Under the pieces are notes generated by a model that saw only the letters and a list, made by a program, of their open reading frames with translations, was not told where the DNA came from and searched no databases. The translations under genes were made by a program, and so were the position numbers. From Desulfobacteraceae bacterium (lineage in GTDB: Bacteria > Desulfobacterota > Desulfobacteria > Desulfobacterales > SURF-15), in assembly GCA_003599475.1 (NCBI GenBank), contig QZKK01000106.1, positions 1 through 11,784 on the forward strand: DNA of 11,784 nt, read 5' to 3'. Shown one piece after another: positions 5,637 to 11,784 of this stretch; the stretch's first letter is position 1, and the number at the start of each line of letters is the position of its first letter.

Positions 5637-7433
5637 TCAATATTTTCTTTCGACCATGCCGAAGTGTTCGAAATCTTCGCCTTTTTTTTCGTAAAGACTC
5701 ATATCGACAGGGCGTGTTCCGATTCGAGTCGTCTCGAAGTCGTCCAGATAGACAAGCGTGTGATGGTTGAAGGCGTCTTTCCGGCCCGGATAGTCTTCCC
5801 GGGTATGAGCGCCTCTGGATTCTTTCCGGTAAAGAGCCCCCTGTGCGATGACCCTGGCCACCGAAAGGAGGTTGTCCAGCTCCCAGCGCTGCACGAGCTC
5901 CTGGTTCATTACCAGAGCCTTCTGGGACAAGCCGGTGTGGTCGGCTCTTTCTTTCAATTCCTTGAGAAAATCGAGGGCGGCGGATATGCCGGCTTCTGTC
6001 CGAAAGACCCCCACCTTTTCAGTCATCCCCTTCCGAAGCGTTTCCCGGATCACTCCGACACTGTCGGTCCCCTTGGCCTCGAAGTATGCGGCAAACTGTT
6101 CCATGGTCCGCTCTCCGGATTTTTTGGGCAGATCGGAAACGCTCCCTTTCAGATATTCTAGGACGCGTTCGCCCACAAACCGGCCCATGGTGATGAGCTC
6201 GAGAATGGAATTTGCACCCAGGCGGTTGAACCCGTGAAAGCTTGCGGCCGCACACTCCCCGACTGCAAACAACCCGGGAATGATCTCCTGCGGGCCTTTT
6301 TGCACCTCCCCGAATTCATTGGTCGGAATTCCGCCCATATGGTAGTGGTTGCTCGGGCGAACGGGGCAGAGGTCTTTTTTGGGGTCGAGTTTGACGAATT
6401 TTTTAAAGAACCCTGCGACTTCGGGGATTTGCTCTTCGTGTACGTGTTCTGGAAGGTGGCGCAGGTCGATCCACACATGCTCGATTCCGTGATCGGGATT
6501 TAAAATCCCCTTGCCCTCCCGGATCTCGGTTTCGATCGCACGCGATACGAGATCTCGCGGTGCCAGCTCCTTCATCTTGGGGGCGTAACGCTCCATGAAA
6601 GGCTCCAGATCCTTGTTCCGCAGGATGCCGCCCACCGAGCGCAGGGTTTCGCTGGCCAGAATCCCGGGCCCGACGATTCCGGTGGGATGAAACTGGACCG
6701 CCTCGGGGTCCATGGCAGGTATTCCGGCACGAAGCGTGACCGCCAGGCCGTCGCCGGTATTCTGCCTGCAGTTGGTGGTAATCTTATAGACATAGCCGCT
6801 GCCGCCGGTGGCAAATACGGTGGCTTTTGCCGCAACGAGGACAAAGTCTCCGGTTTTTTGCTGAAACAGAACCGCTCCGACGCATCGATTCCCGTTGAAG
6901 AGCAGTTCGGTTACGATGCTCTGATTGATGAAGGAAATCCGCTTCTTGATCGATTCTCCCCACACCGTGTCCAGAATCCCTTTTCCGGTGCGATCGGCCT
7001 CGAAGATTCCCCGGTAGGCCGAGCCTTCTCCGAATCTTACCGTATGGCCTCCAAAAGCTCTTTTCTTGAATCGACCTTCATCATTCCTTGAAAAATGCAT
7101 TCCCCGGTTTTCAAGCCACATGATCTCGTCCCATGCGGCATCGACGATCTTTTTGATGACGTTTTGATCCGCAGTGCAATCGGACCCTTTCCACGTATCG
7201 AACATATGGAATACAGGCTTGTCCATGGGGTCCTTCGGATCGACGGCGTTGATCCCCCCCTGGGCGGCTCCGGTGTGCGACTTCTGGGCGTGAGGAACTT
7301 TGGTGACCGCAATGACATGGGTTCCCGGTTTTTTGTCGAGGATTTCAGCGGCGCAACGAAGCCCGGCGCCGCCGGCACCGATGACCAACACATCGCAGCG
7401 GATGGTCGTATTGTACTTCAGCCGATTCTGCAT
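5637..7433 (-). CDS. Fumarate reductase/succinate dehydrogenase-type flavoprotein
   Basis: This 598-residue FAD enzyme belongs to the SdhA/FrdA family, which interconverts succinate and fumarate. The FAD-binding GAGGAG is at 19-24. KSHTGAAQGG at 51-60 places H53 at the covalent FAD-histidine position. QFHPTG is at 247-252, PRDLVSRA at 292-299 (candidate active-site R293), HYHMGG at 363-368 and HGFNRLGANSILEL at 400-413 (candidate R404). The catalytic set looks complete. The usual motif HGANRLGGNS reads HGFNRLGANS here. No iron-sulfur (SdhB) or membrane-anchor gene is next to it, so its electron partner is unknown. The start at 7433 has AGGAG 7 nt upstream, and an ATG at 7484 without a good site was rejected. 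L-aspartate oxidase is a less likely alternative. Confidence 0.88.
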   Translation of the reverse strand: MQNRLKYNTTIRCDVLVIGAGGAGLRCAAEILDKKPGTHVIAVTKVPHAQKSHTGAAQGGINAVDPKDPMDKPVFHMFDTWKGSDCTADQNVIKKIVDAAWDEIMWLENRGMHFSRNDEGRFKKRAFGGHTVRFGEGSAYRGIFEADRTGKGILDTVWGESIKKRISFINQSIVTELLFNGNRCVGAVLFQQKTGDFVLVAAKATVFATGGSGYVYKITTNCRQNTGDGLAVTLRAGIPAMDPEAVQFHPTGIVGPGILASETLRSVGGILRNKDLEPFMERYAPKMKELAPRDLVSRAIETEIREGKGILNPDHGIEHVWIDLRHLPEHVHEEQIPEVAGFFKKFVKLDPKKDLCPVRPSNHYHMGGIPTNEFGEVQKGPQEIIPGLFAVGECAAASFHGFNRLGANSILELITMGRFVGERVLEYLKGSVSDLPKKSGERTMEQFAAYFEAKGTDSVGVIRETLRKGMTEKVGVFRTEAGISAALDFLKELKERADHTGLSQKALVMNQELVQRWELDNLLSVARVIAQGALYRKESRGAHTREDYPGRKDAFNHHTLVYLDDFETTRIGTRPVDMSLYEKKGEDFEHFGMVERKY

Positions 7434-7489
7434 TTGTCGACTCCTGTCAAGATTTTTCAGAGTTGTCCAGGGGAAAATCAGCAAGCCTT

Positions 7490-8221
7490 TTAACCCGCCG
7501 CAGAGATTGCGTCAAGCAGCAATCGCACCGCTTCTTCTTCATCCACATCGGTCCAGTGCTCATAGGCTTCGGCAACCGCATACCCCGGCCCGCTGCGGAT
7601 ATTCGGGCAGAAGAGGGCATCTACGGAAGCTGCGATCGATCCCATCGATTCCCGATGTGCGGTGGGGACGGCGACTATGAGCCGGGCGGCTGAAAGCTTC
7701 TTTACGGCTTCGACGGCTGTTCGCATGGTAAACCCGGAAGCAACCCCGTCATCGATCAGAACGATCGACTGTCCGGCAAACTCCGGAAAAGGGCGATTGC
7801 CGAAAAAGGTTTTCATTCGCCGCTTGACCTTTCGCACGGTCTTTTCGATGCCGGCTCGAACGTCTGTCTCGGATAGTCCCATTCTTTCGACCAGGCGGCT
7901 GTTCAGACGCACCGTGCCGTCGAAAGCGACGGCCCCGTATCCGGCTTCGGTATTCCAGGGGAAGGTGATCTTGCTGACGACGGCGACATCGAACGGAATT
8001 CCGAGGCGCTCTGCGACCGTTTTTCCAACCGGCACCCCGCCTGCCGGGATGGCCATTGCGGTAAACGATTCCTGCCGGCAGCAGGCCAGCATTTCGGCCA
8101 GCATTTCTCCGGCGTGAACCCTGTCGCGAAATACATGCGTTCGGTCCCGGAGCTCGGATATTTCGATGATCCCCTTCGGCAGCCCCTGAGGTGGACGGGA
8201 GCCGCTTTCTTCGGGTCTCAA
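7490..8221 (-). CDS. Phosphoribosyltransferase-domain protein
   Basis: This 243-residue protein of the type I phosphoribosyltransferase fold would transfer a phosphoribosyl group from PRPP to a base. The PRPP-binding loop reads IVLIDDGVASGFT (153-165), with the paired acidic residues followed by the short glycine turn. AIPAGGVPVG (57-66) is the second conserved segment of this group, and SKITFPWNTEAGYGAVA follows at 83-99. The TTG start at 8221 overlaps the stop of the binding-protein gene (TTGA) and has GGAGG (8229-8233) 7 nt upstream, supporting this unusual start codon and translational coupling. Many members have no known base specificity. The neighbouring importer suggests a base-like or pyrimidine-like substrate, which is speculation. 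Confidence 0.85.
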   Translation of the reverse strand: MRPEESGSRPPQGLPKGIIEISELRDRTHVFRDRVHAGEMLAEMLACCRQESFTAMAIPAGGVPVGKTVAERLGIPFDVAVVSKITFPWNTEAGYGAVAFDGTVRLNSRLVERMGLSETDVRAGIEKTVRKVKRRMKTFFGNRPFPEFAGQSIVLIDDGVASGFTMRTAVEAVKKLSAARLIVAVPTAHRESMGSIAASVDALFCPNIRSGPGYAVAEAYEHWTDVDEEEAVRLLLDAISAAG

Positions 8222-9225
8222 CGGTAGGCCTCCGGAAGCGGTTTCAGTGCTTGCTCCACATTTACCGGAGTCGCGATCTGCTTTTGAGCCAGCATGATCT
8301 GCTCTGTCTGCTTCCAGGCATCGAAATCGATGGCACCGATTTTGGTTTCTTGCTTCGGTTTGATCAGCGGCCGGGTGGCGGCCAGTTGGGCATTCTGAAC
8401 ATCGACGGCAGTTCCCTTTTCAAATTTTTCAAGCGTTTCCATGGCGTTGCGCTCATTGGCAGGATCCAGCGACTCCCGCCATCCGGCCATCAGTGCATCG
8501 ATGAATTTTTTAACGATGTCCGGGCGGTTTTTCAGCATGTCCACCGATGTGACCACCGAGTTTGCCACAAATTTGACGCCGTAGTCCGCCGGGTTCAAAA
8601 AAGAGACCGATTCCCCCTCGTTTTCGAGCTTTTTTTTGAGGATGACTCCCTGGGTGTTGATATAACAGGGCCATATGTCGGCTTTTTTCTGGTAAAACGG
8701 CGTGAGGTCGTATCGGACGCTGTAAAGTGTATAATCCCCTTCTTTCAGACGCGATTTGGCCAGCAGCGTCTTCATGACATTATCGTCGTTTCCACCGAAA
8801 GTGACGCCGATCCTTTTTCCCTTCAGATCGGAAAGAGCATCGATCCGCATGTTCTGCGAGCGGTATATCCAGTGAAGCGGGTTTACCTGGAAGAGTTGCG
8901 CGATGACCACTACCGGGGATTTTTTTTCGAGCGCGCGGATGACCTGGTCGGCGGATGCCGCCCCGAAATGCGCATGTCCCAGTTCAAGCTCTCGGATGGC
9001 GTCCCGCTCGGGTCCCCCCTCTTTGACATCGACTTTCAAGCCGTTTTTCTCGAAAAGGCCCCGGTCCAGCGCGTAAATATCGCCGATGACGCTGGCGTTG
9101 TAGAGCCACTTGAGCCTGTAGTTGAACGTTTCCGCCGCATTGCCTCCTGCAGGATCGGCTGCCGCCGAAAAGGAGATTGCAATCGTAAAAGCGGCCGTGA
9201 GCAGAAACTTCTTCGATGGCATCAT
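8218..9225 (-). CDS. ABC transporter substrate-binding protein, NMT1/THI5-like
   Basis: This 335-residue periplasmic binding protein belongs to the NMT1/THI5/SsuA type, whose members bind pyrimidine thiamin precursors, sulfonates, nitrate or aromatics. A signal peptide covers about residues 1-23 (hydrophobic core 7-20, Ala-rich cut region). The family opening RLKWLYNASVIGDIYALDRG lies at 37-56, then GLKVDVKEGGPERDAIREL (62-80) and HAHFGAASADQ. The start at 9225 has AAGGAGG (9232-9238) 6 nt upstream, and a longer ATG at 9252 lacks a site. The gene is 11 nt after the permease stop and overlaps the phosphoribosyltransferase start by 4 nt. The ligand cannot be assigned from the sequence. Confidence 0.9.
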   Translation of the reverse strand: MMPSKKFLLTAAFTIAISFSAAADPAGGNAAETFNYRLKWLYNASVIGDIYALDRGLFEKNGLKVDVKEGGPERDAIRELELGHAHFGAASADQVIRALEKKSPVVVIAQLFQVNPLHWIYRSQNMRIDALSDLKGKRIGVTFGGNDDNVMKTLLAKSRLKEGDYTLYSVRYDLTPFYQKKADIWPCYINTQGVILKKKLENEGESVSFLNPADYGVKFVANSVVTSVDMLKNRPDIVKKFIDALMAGWRESLDPANERNAMETLEKFEKGTAVDVQNAQLAATRPLIKPKQETKIGAIDFDAWKQTEQIMLAQKQIATPVNVEQALKPLPEAYR

Positions 9226-9236
9226 CGTATGCCTCC

Positions 9237-9986
9237 TTATATTCGAGTCCATCCTTTTTGAACCGTCCGGCCGAACAATTCAAGCAGCCCCTGATAGACG
9301 GAAAGGGTGATGCCGATGAGAAAAAGAGCGATCAGGATGTTTGAAAGCTCCCCCTGATACAAGGCGATGCGTATACTGTAGCCGATTCCGGCATCCGCGG
9401 CAATGAATTCGGATACGATGGTACCGGCCATGGCCAAAGTGGCGCTGCCGGAGATGACGGTGGTCAGCTTCCCGAAGTTTTCGAAAGCCCGGATTTTTAC
9501 CTCAAGCTGCCACCGCATGCGCCCGGTCATCCGGTAGAAGTGTTCGATGTCTGAGACGGGCTCTGACATGATGCCGATGACCGAAAGTAGAAGCGGGAAA
9601 TAGCAGATCATCGATGCGATCAGGATCCGGGTCAGGATTCCGTCCCCAAGCAGGATGAAGAGAATGGGAGCGATGGCGACGATCGGGTATGCCTGAACGT
9701 TGTATGCGGCGACCTTGATGAAAGATCCGAACCATGTCGCCTGGCGCCCGGTGACTCCGACAAGGAACGCCAAGAGAATCGATGCGACCTGCCCGATGAC
9801 GGCGACCGAAAGCGTGTTCATCACATGGGTAAAATACTGGGAAGCAAACCGGATGGAGGTTTTCCACAAATCCGAGGGACCGGGAATGACATAATCGGAT
9901 AGACTCAGGCCATATTTGATCGCCATCAGAAAGGAGAGCCCGAGGGCATAGATGATGAAGAACTGATAGATCCTTCTATGAAGCAT
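9237..9986 (-). CDS. ABC transporter permease (NMT1/SsuC-type importer)
   Basis: This 249-residue inner-membrane permease of the binding-protein-dependent family has about six hydrophobic segments. The C-terminal TIVSEFIAADAGIGYSI (189-205) is the typical end of the ATPase-coupling region in SsuC/ThiX-like proteins. The coupling loop itself (RMTGRMRWQLEVKIRAF, 152-168) is divergent: the usual small-residue/Pro motif (as in lPaalP) is missing. This matches the divergent motifs in its ATPase partner. The ATG at 9986 overlaps the end of the ATPase gene by 11 nt and has GGAG upstream. It works with the ATPase (9976-10680) and the binding protein (8218-9225). Confidence 0.9.
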   Translation of the reverse strand: MLHRRIYQFFIIYALGLSFLMAIKYGLSLSDYVIPGPSDLWKTSIRFASQYFTHVMNTLSVAVIGQVASILLAFLVGVTGRQATWFGSFIKVAAYNVQAYPIVAIAPILFILLGDGILTRILIASMICYFPLLLSVIGIMSEPVSDIEHFYRMTGRMRWQLEVKIRAFENFGKLTTVISGSATLAMAGTIVSEFIAADAGIGYSIRIALYQGELSNILIALFLIGITLSVYQGLLELFGRTVQKGWTRI

Positions 9987-10680
9987 TCATGATCTCCAGC
10001 ATGGTCTGTTCGAGGAGGTTTCTTTTCAGCTCCTGACCGGTGGAAAGGTCCTGCCCTTTTACGACGACCGCCTGCGGTTTTTTGTGGGCGCTTCGAAAAA
10101 CGACGATGTCCCGGCAGAATTTGGAGACCTCCACCACATTGTGGGAAATATAGAGAAAGTATGCGTCCGGAAAAATCTCCTTGATCTTCAACAGGATGGT
10201 CTCCCTCGTACGCTCGTCGACATTGGCAAGGCTTTCGTCCATGATCAGCAGGTTGAAATCCTGCACCAGGTACCGGATCAGGTTGACGCGGTTCTGCTGG
10301 CCAAGCGACAACTGCGTAAAGCGCGATTTCAGGCAAGGACGTATGCCGAAGATATTCACCAGTTCATCCTTGAGGCCGATTCTGCCCGGAGGCGTGACTT
10401 TTTCCAGATGCTTCCCCACGCCGGACCAGCCCGGAAGCCGCTCCATGTTGTAGGTATAAAAGAGCGTTTTCATCCCGTCGGTTGTCACCTGTCCTGAATA
10501 ATCTCTGAAGGCTCCGATGATGATTTTTGCAAGGGAGGTTTTCCCGATCCCGGATGGACCGAACAATGCATTGAATCCGGGCCTTGAAAATTTGAAAGAC
10601 AGGTTTTGGAACACATAGCCGGGAGCACCCGGATACATGAAGGTTATGTCTTTGCACTCAAACGGCATGACAGCTTGCAT
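9976..10680 (-). CDS. ABC transporter ATP-binding protein, divergent
   Basis: This 234-residue ATPase subunit powers the adjacent importer. The Walker A is GPSGIGKT (41-48), Walker B LLIMDE (144-149) with catalytic E149, D-loop SLANVDE (150-156) and switch H180 in YISHN. Two motifs deviate. The signature is LSLGQQ (124-129) rather than LSGGQ, and the Q-loop region reads TYNMERLPGW (76-85), with Asn or another residue where Gln is expected. It is short for the family. The ATG at 10680 has no clear Shine-Dalgarno, and M5 is an alternative start. It is the first gene of module A, divergent from the amidotransferase-like gene. Confidence 0.88.
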   Translation of the reverse strand: MQAVMPFECKDITFMYPGAPGYVFQNLSFKFSRPGFNALFGPSGIGKTSLAKIIIGAFRDYSGQVTTDGMKTLFYTYNMERLPGWSGVGKHLEKVTPPGRIGLKDELVNIFGIRPCLKSRFTQLSLGQQNRVNLIRYLVQDFNLLIMDESLANVDERTRETILLKIKEIFPDAYFLYISHNVVEVSKFCRDIVVFRSAHKKPQAVVVKGQDLSTGQELKRNLLEQTMLEIMNAS

Positions 10681-10727
10681 CTCATCGGATCGAATGGATC
10701 AAGGTCAATCGACAGTCGACGGTAAAC

Positions 10728-10756
10728 CTCTTAGCCTGAAATCAAAAATTTTTCAA
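10728..10756 (-). promoter_or_regulatory. Weak candidate promoter for the ABC importer operon
   Basis: On the minus strand TTGAAA (10756-10751), a 17-nt spacer and TAAGAG (10733-10728) form a plausible but weak sigma70 match, with only about three good -10 positions. It lies about 50 nt before the ATPase start. No other stronger match was seen in this intergenic stretch. Confidence 0.3.
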
Positions 10757-10821
10757 TCCGAATGATGGCTTGGCATTATTTTCGGAGGATAGAGAATACC
10801 TGGAATCATCGGCCGCCATTC

Positions 10822-10850
10822 TTGACAAATGTTGCTCTCCCCAATAAAGT
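10822..10850 (+). promoter_or_regulatory. Candidate sigma70 promoter for the amidotransferase-like gene
   Basis: A consensus -35 TTGACA (10822-10827) is followed by a 17-nt spacer and TAAAGT (10845-10850), which matches four of six -10 positions. Transcription would start near 10857, giving a leader of about 74 nt before the ATG at 10931. Confidence 0.55.
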
Positions 10851-10930
10851 CGAAAATCTTAGGGCTTTACACCCAATCTCGCTTTCGATTTCAACACCCA
10901 TACTTCTTTTTAGACTAAACGAGGCAGGCG

Positions 10931-11626
10931 ATGAAAAAACTTCTTATTCTCGGCGACTACGACCCGGCTTCAGAAACCCATGCCGCAACCGATGCGGCGA
11001 TCGGACACTCCGGACGGAGGTTGAAAGCCGACCTGGAATCCGCCTGGGTTTCAACCGAACGTATCCCGGAAGAGCAATTGAAGCGGTGCGGCGGAATCTG
11101 GGTGGCACCGGGCAGCCCCTACCGGAATATGGAAAATGTGCTCCATGCCATTCGATATGCCCGAGAAAAAAGGGTTCCGATCCTGGGAACATGCGGCGGG
11201 TTTCAACACATGGTCATCGAGTATGCCCGGAACATCCTCGGATACGAGGAGGCGCAGCATGCCGAATACCTGCCCGACGCCGCCGATCCGATCATTTCAA
11301 AGCTCGCCTGCTCATTGAGGGGGAAGGAAATGGCTCTGACACTTTCCCCCGGTTCGCTTTCCGCTTCCTTGTACGGAAAATTGGATGCAAAAGAGAGGTA
11401 TTACTGCAGCTTCGGCGTAAACCCGAGGTTTGCGGAGCAGCTCGAAAAAGGACCGATTTCGATTGCGGGCTCGGACGGCGAGGGCGAGATCCGGGTGATC
11501 GAATACCCGGGGCATCCGTTTTATATCGGAACCCTTTTCGTTCCTCAAGCCCTGTCGACGGAAGATCGGCCCCATCCGATCGTTACAGGTTTTTTAAAAG
11601 CGGTTGCAGAAGGTGAAGGCGGGTGA
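10931..11626 (+). CDS. CTP-synthase C-terminal-like glutamine amidotransferase homologue
   Basis: This 231-residue single-domain protein resembles the glutaminase domain of CTP synthase (class I amidotransferase) but has no synthase domain. VAPGSPYRNMENVLHAIRYA (58-77) and ILGTCGGFQHMVIEYARN (84-101) include the nucleophile-position C88. The C-terminal motif that in CTP synthase reads QFHPE reads LFVPQ (202-206), so the catalytic His and Glu positions hold Val and Gln. Glutaminase activity is therefore doubtful. A small family of such standalone CTP-synthase-related proteins, annotated with occasional selenoprotein members, is known; here no in-frame TGA interrupts the gene. GAGG (10921-10924) lies 6 nt before the ATG. 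It is divergent from the ABC operon, and a hairpin at 11633-11669 ends it. Confidence 0.85.
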   Translation: MKKLLILGDYDPASETHAATDAAIGHSGRRLKADLESAWVSTERIPEEQLKRCGGIWVAPGSPYRNMENVLHAIRYAREKRVPILGTCGGFQHMVIEYARNILGYEEAQHAEYLPDAADPIISKLACSLRGKEMALTLSPGSLSASLYGKLDAKERYYCSFGVNPRFAEQLEKGPISIAGSDGEGEIRVIEYPGHPFYIGTLFVPQALSTEDRPHPIVTGFLKAVAEGEGG

Positions 11627-11632
11627 CAATTC

Positions 11633-11669
11633 TTCCGAAACCGGGTCGAAAGCCGGTCCGGGTTCGGAA
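11633..11669 (+). terminator. Rho-independent-like terminator after the amidotransferase-like gene
   Basis: TTCCGAAACCGG (11633-11644) pairs with CCGGGTTCGGAA (11658-11669) over 12 bp with one mismatch, around a 13-nt loop, followed directly by TTTT. The stem begins 6 nt after the stop codon. The T-run is short, so termination strength is uncertain. Confidence 0.6.
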
Positions 11670-11689
11670 TTTTGAATCTTGAATTTTGG
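11670..11689 (+). repeat. Short TGAA heptad direct repeat
   Basis: After the terminator stem comes TTTTGAATCTTGAATTTTGG, an A/T-rich tract with TGAATCT followed by TGAATTT (7-nt period). It lies between the terminator and the presumed group II intron boundary. The unit resembles the TGAACAC heptads at 376-403. Confidence 0.4.
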
Positions 11690-11784
11690 TGCGCCAAGGA
11701 AGCTTGGTGCTTCTTGCGGGGTGAAAGTCCCCGTCGAGTAGGGCTTAGCCAGCCACTCGTACCGAGTGTTGCGTGTATGGCGGA
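11689..11784 (+). mobile_element. 5' end of a group II intron (truncated by the window edge)
   Basis: From 11689 the sequence reads GTGCGCC, matching the group II 5' splice consensus GUGYG. It continues with a stem GCGCCAAG/CTTGGTGC (11691-11710) and a small CGGGG-TGAAAGT-CCCCG hairpin (11717-11733), a GUGAAAGUCC-type domain I signature widespread in bacterial introns. The reverse transcriptase gene and 3' end would lie outside the window. The position downstream of a transcription terminator suits class C introns, which prefer such sites. The class itself cannot be confirmed here. Confidence 0.75.

Noticed and set aside
5458..5640. A 60-codon minus-strand reading frame in the intergenic stretch before dctP.
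   Set aside because: It covers the promoter and leader, has no good ribosome-binding site and no recognisable similarity.
5637..7433. L-aspartate oxidase (NadB) as an alternative identity.
   Set aside because: The length, the WLENRGMHFSR segment and the covalent-FAD-type SHTGAAQGG fit SdhA/FrdA better, though NadB-like activity is not fully excluded.
10931..11626. Possible selenoprotein, since related family members are annotated this way.
   Set aside because: The frame is uninterrupted by TGA and the nucleophile position is a normal Cys codon.

Overview
The window looks like a chromosomal segment from an anaerobic bacterium of the Desulfobacterota (deltaproteobacterial sulfate-reducer or syntroph type). 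This rests on GC content in the mid-50s by eye, a tripartite TRAP carboxylate transporter, a fumarate-reductase-type flavoprotein, an NMT1/THI5-type ABC importer and a standalone CTP-synthase-like amidotransferase. The taxonomy is inference, because no rRNA or other phylogenetic marker is present.

Layout: at the left edge, a small FmdB-type zinc-ribbon gene (119-319, +) follows a short leader with unusual inverted repeats. It converges on a long block of minus-strand genes. A heptanucleotide-based inverted repeat (335-404) fills the gap between the two convergent stop codons. From right to left, the minus-strand block has two modules. Module A (10680 to 5637) holds a divergent ABC ATPase, its permease, an NMT1-like binding protein, a phosphoribosyltransferase and an SdhA/FrdA-type flavoprotein. 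Its first four genes are packed with overlaps or an 11-nt gap. Module B (5295 to 410) starts downstream of a good sigma70-type promoter (5576-5603) and a leader of about 270 nt. It holds dctP, dctQ and dctM (TRAP transporter), a nitrilase whose GTG start overlaps the dctM stop, and a CoA-pyrophosphatase-like NUDIX hydrolase. A strong hairpin separates dctP from dctQ, which suggests different expression of the binding protein and the membrane subunits.

At the right edge, a divergently transcribed gene (10931-11626, +) encodes a class I amidotransferase-like protein related to the C-terminal domain of CTP synthase. It keeps the nucleophile cysteine but lacks the usual His and Glu. It is followed by a terminator-like hairpin, a TGAA-type short repeat and what appears to be the 5' end of a group II intron, cut by the window edge.

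Working hypothesis: module B imports an organic acid by TRAP and processes a nitrile- or amide-bearing compound with the coupled nitrilase. Module A imports a small, possibly pyrimidine-like or aromatic, solute and links its uptake to a phosphoribosyltransferase. Substrates cannot be assigned from sequence alone. No CRISPR array, tRNA or rRNA was seen.
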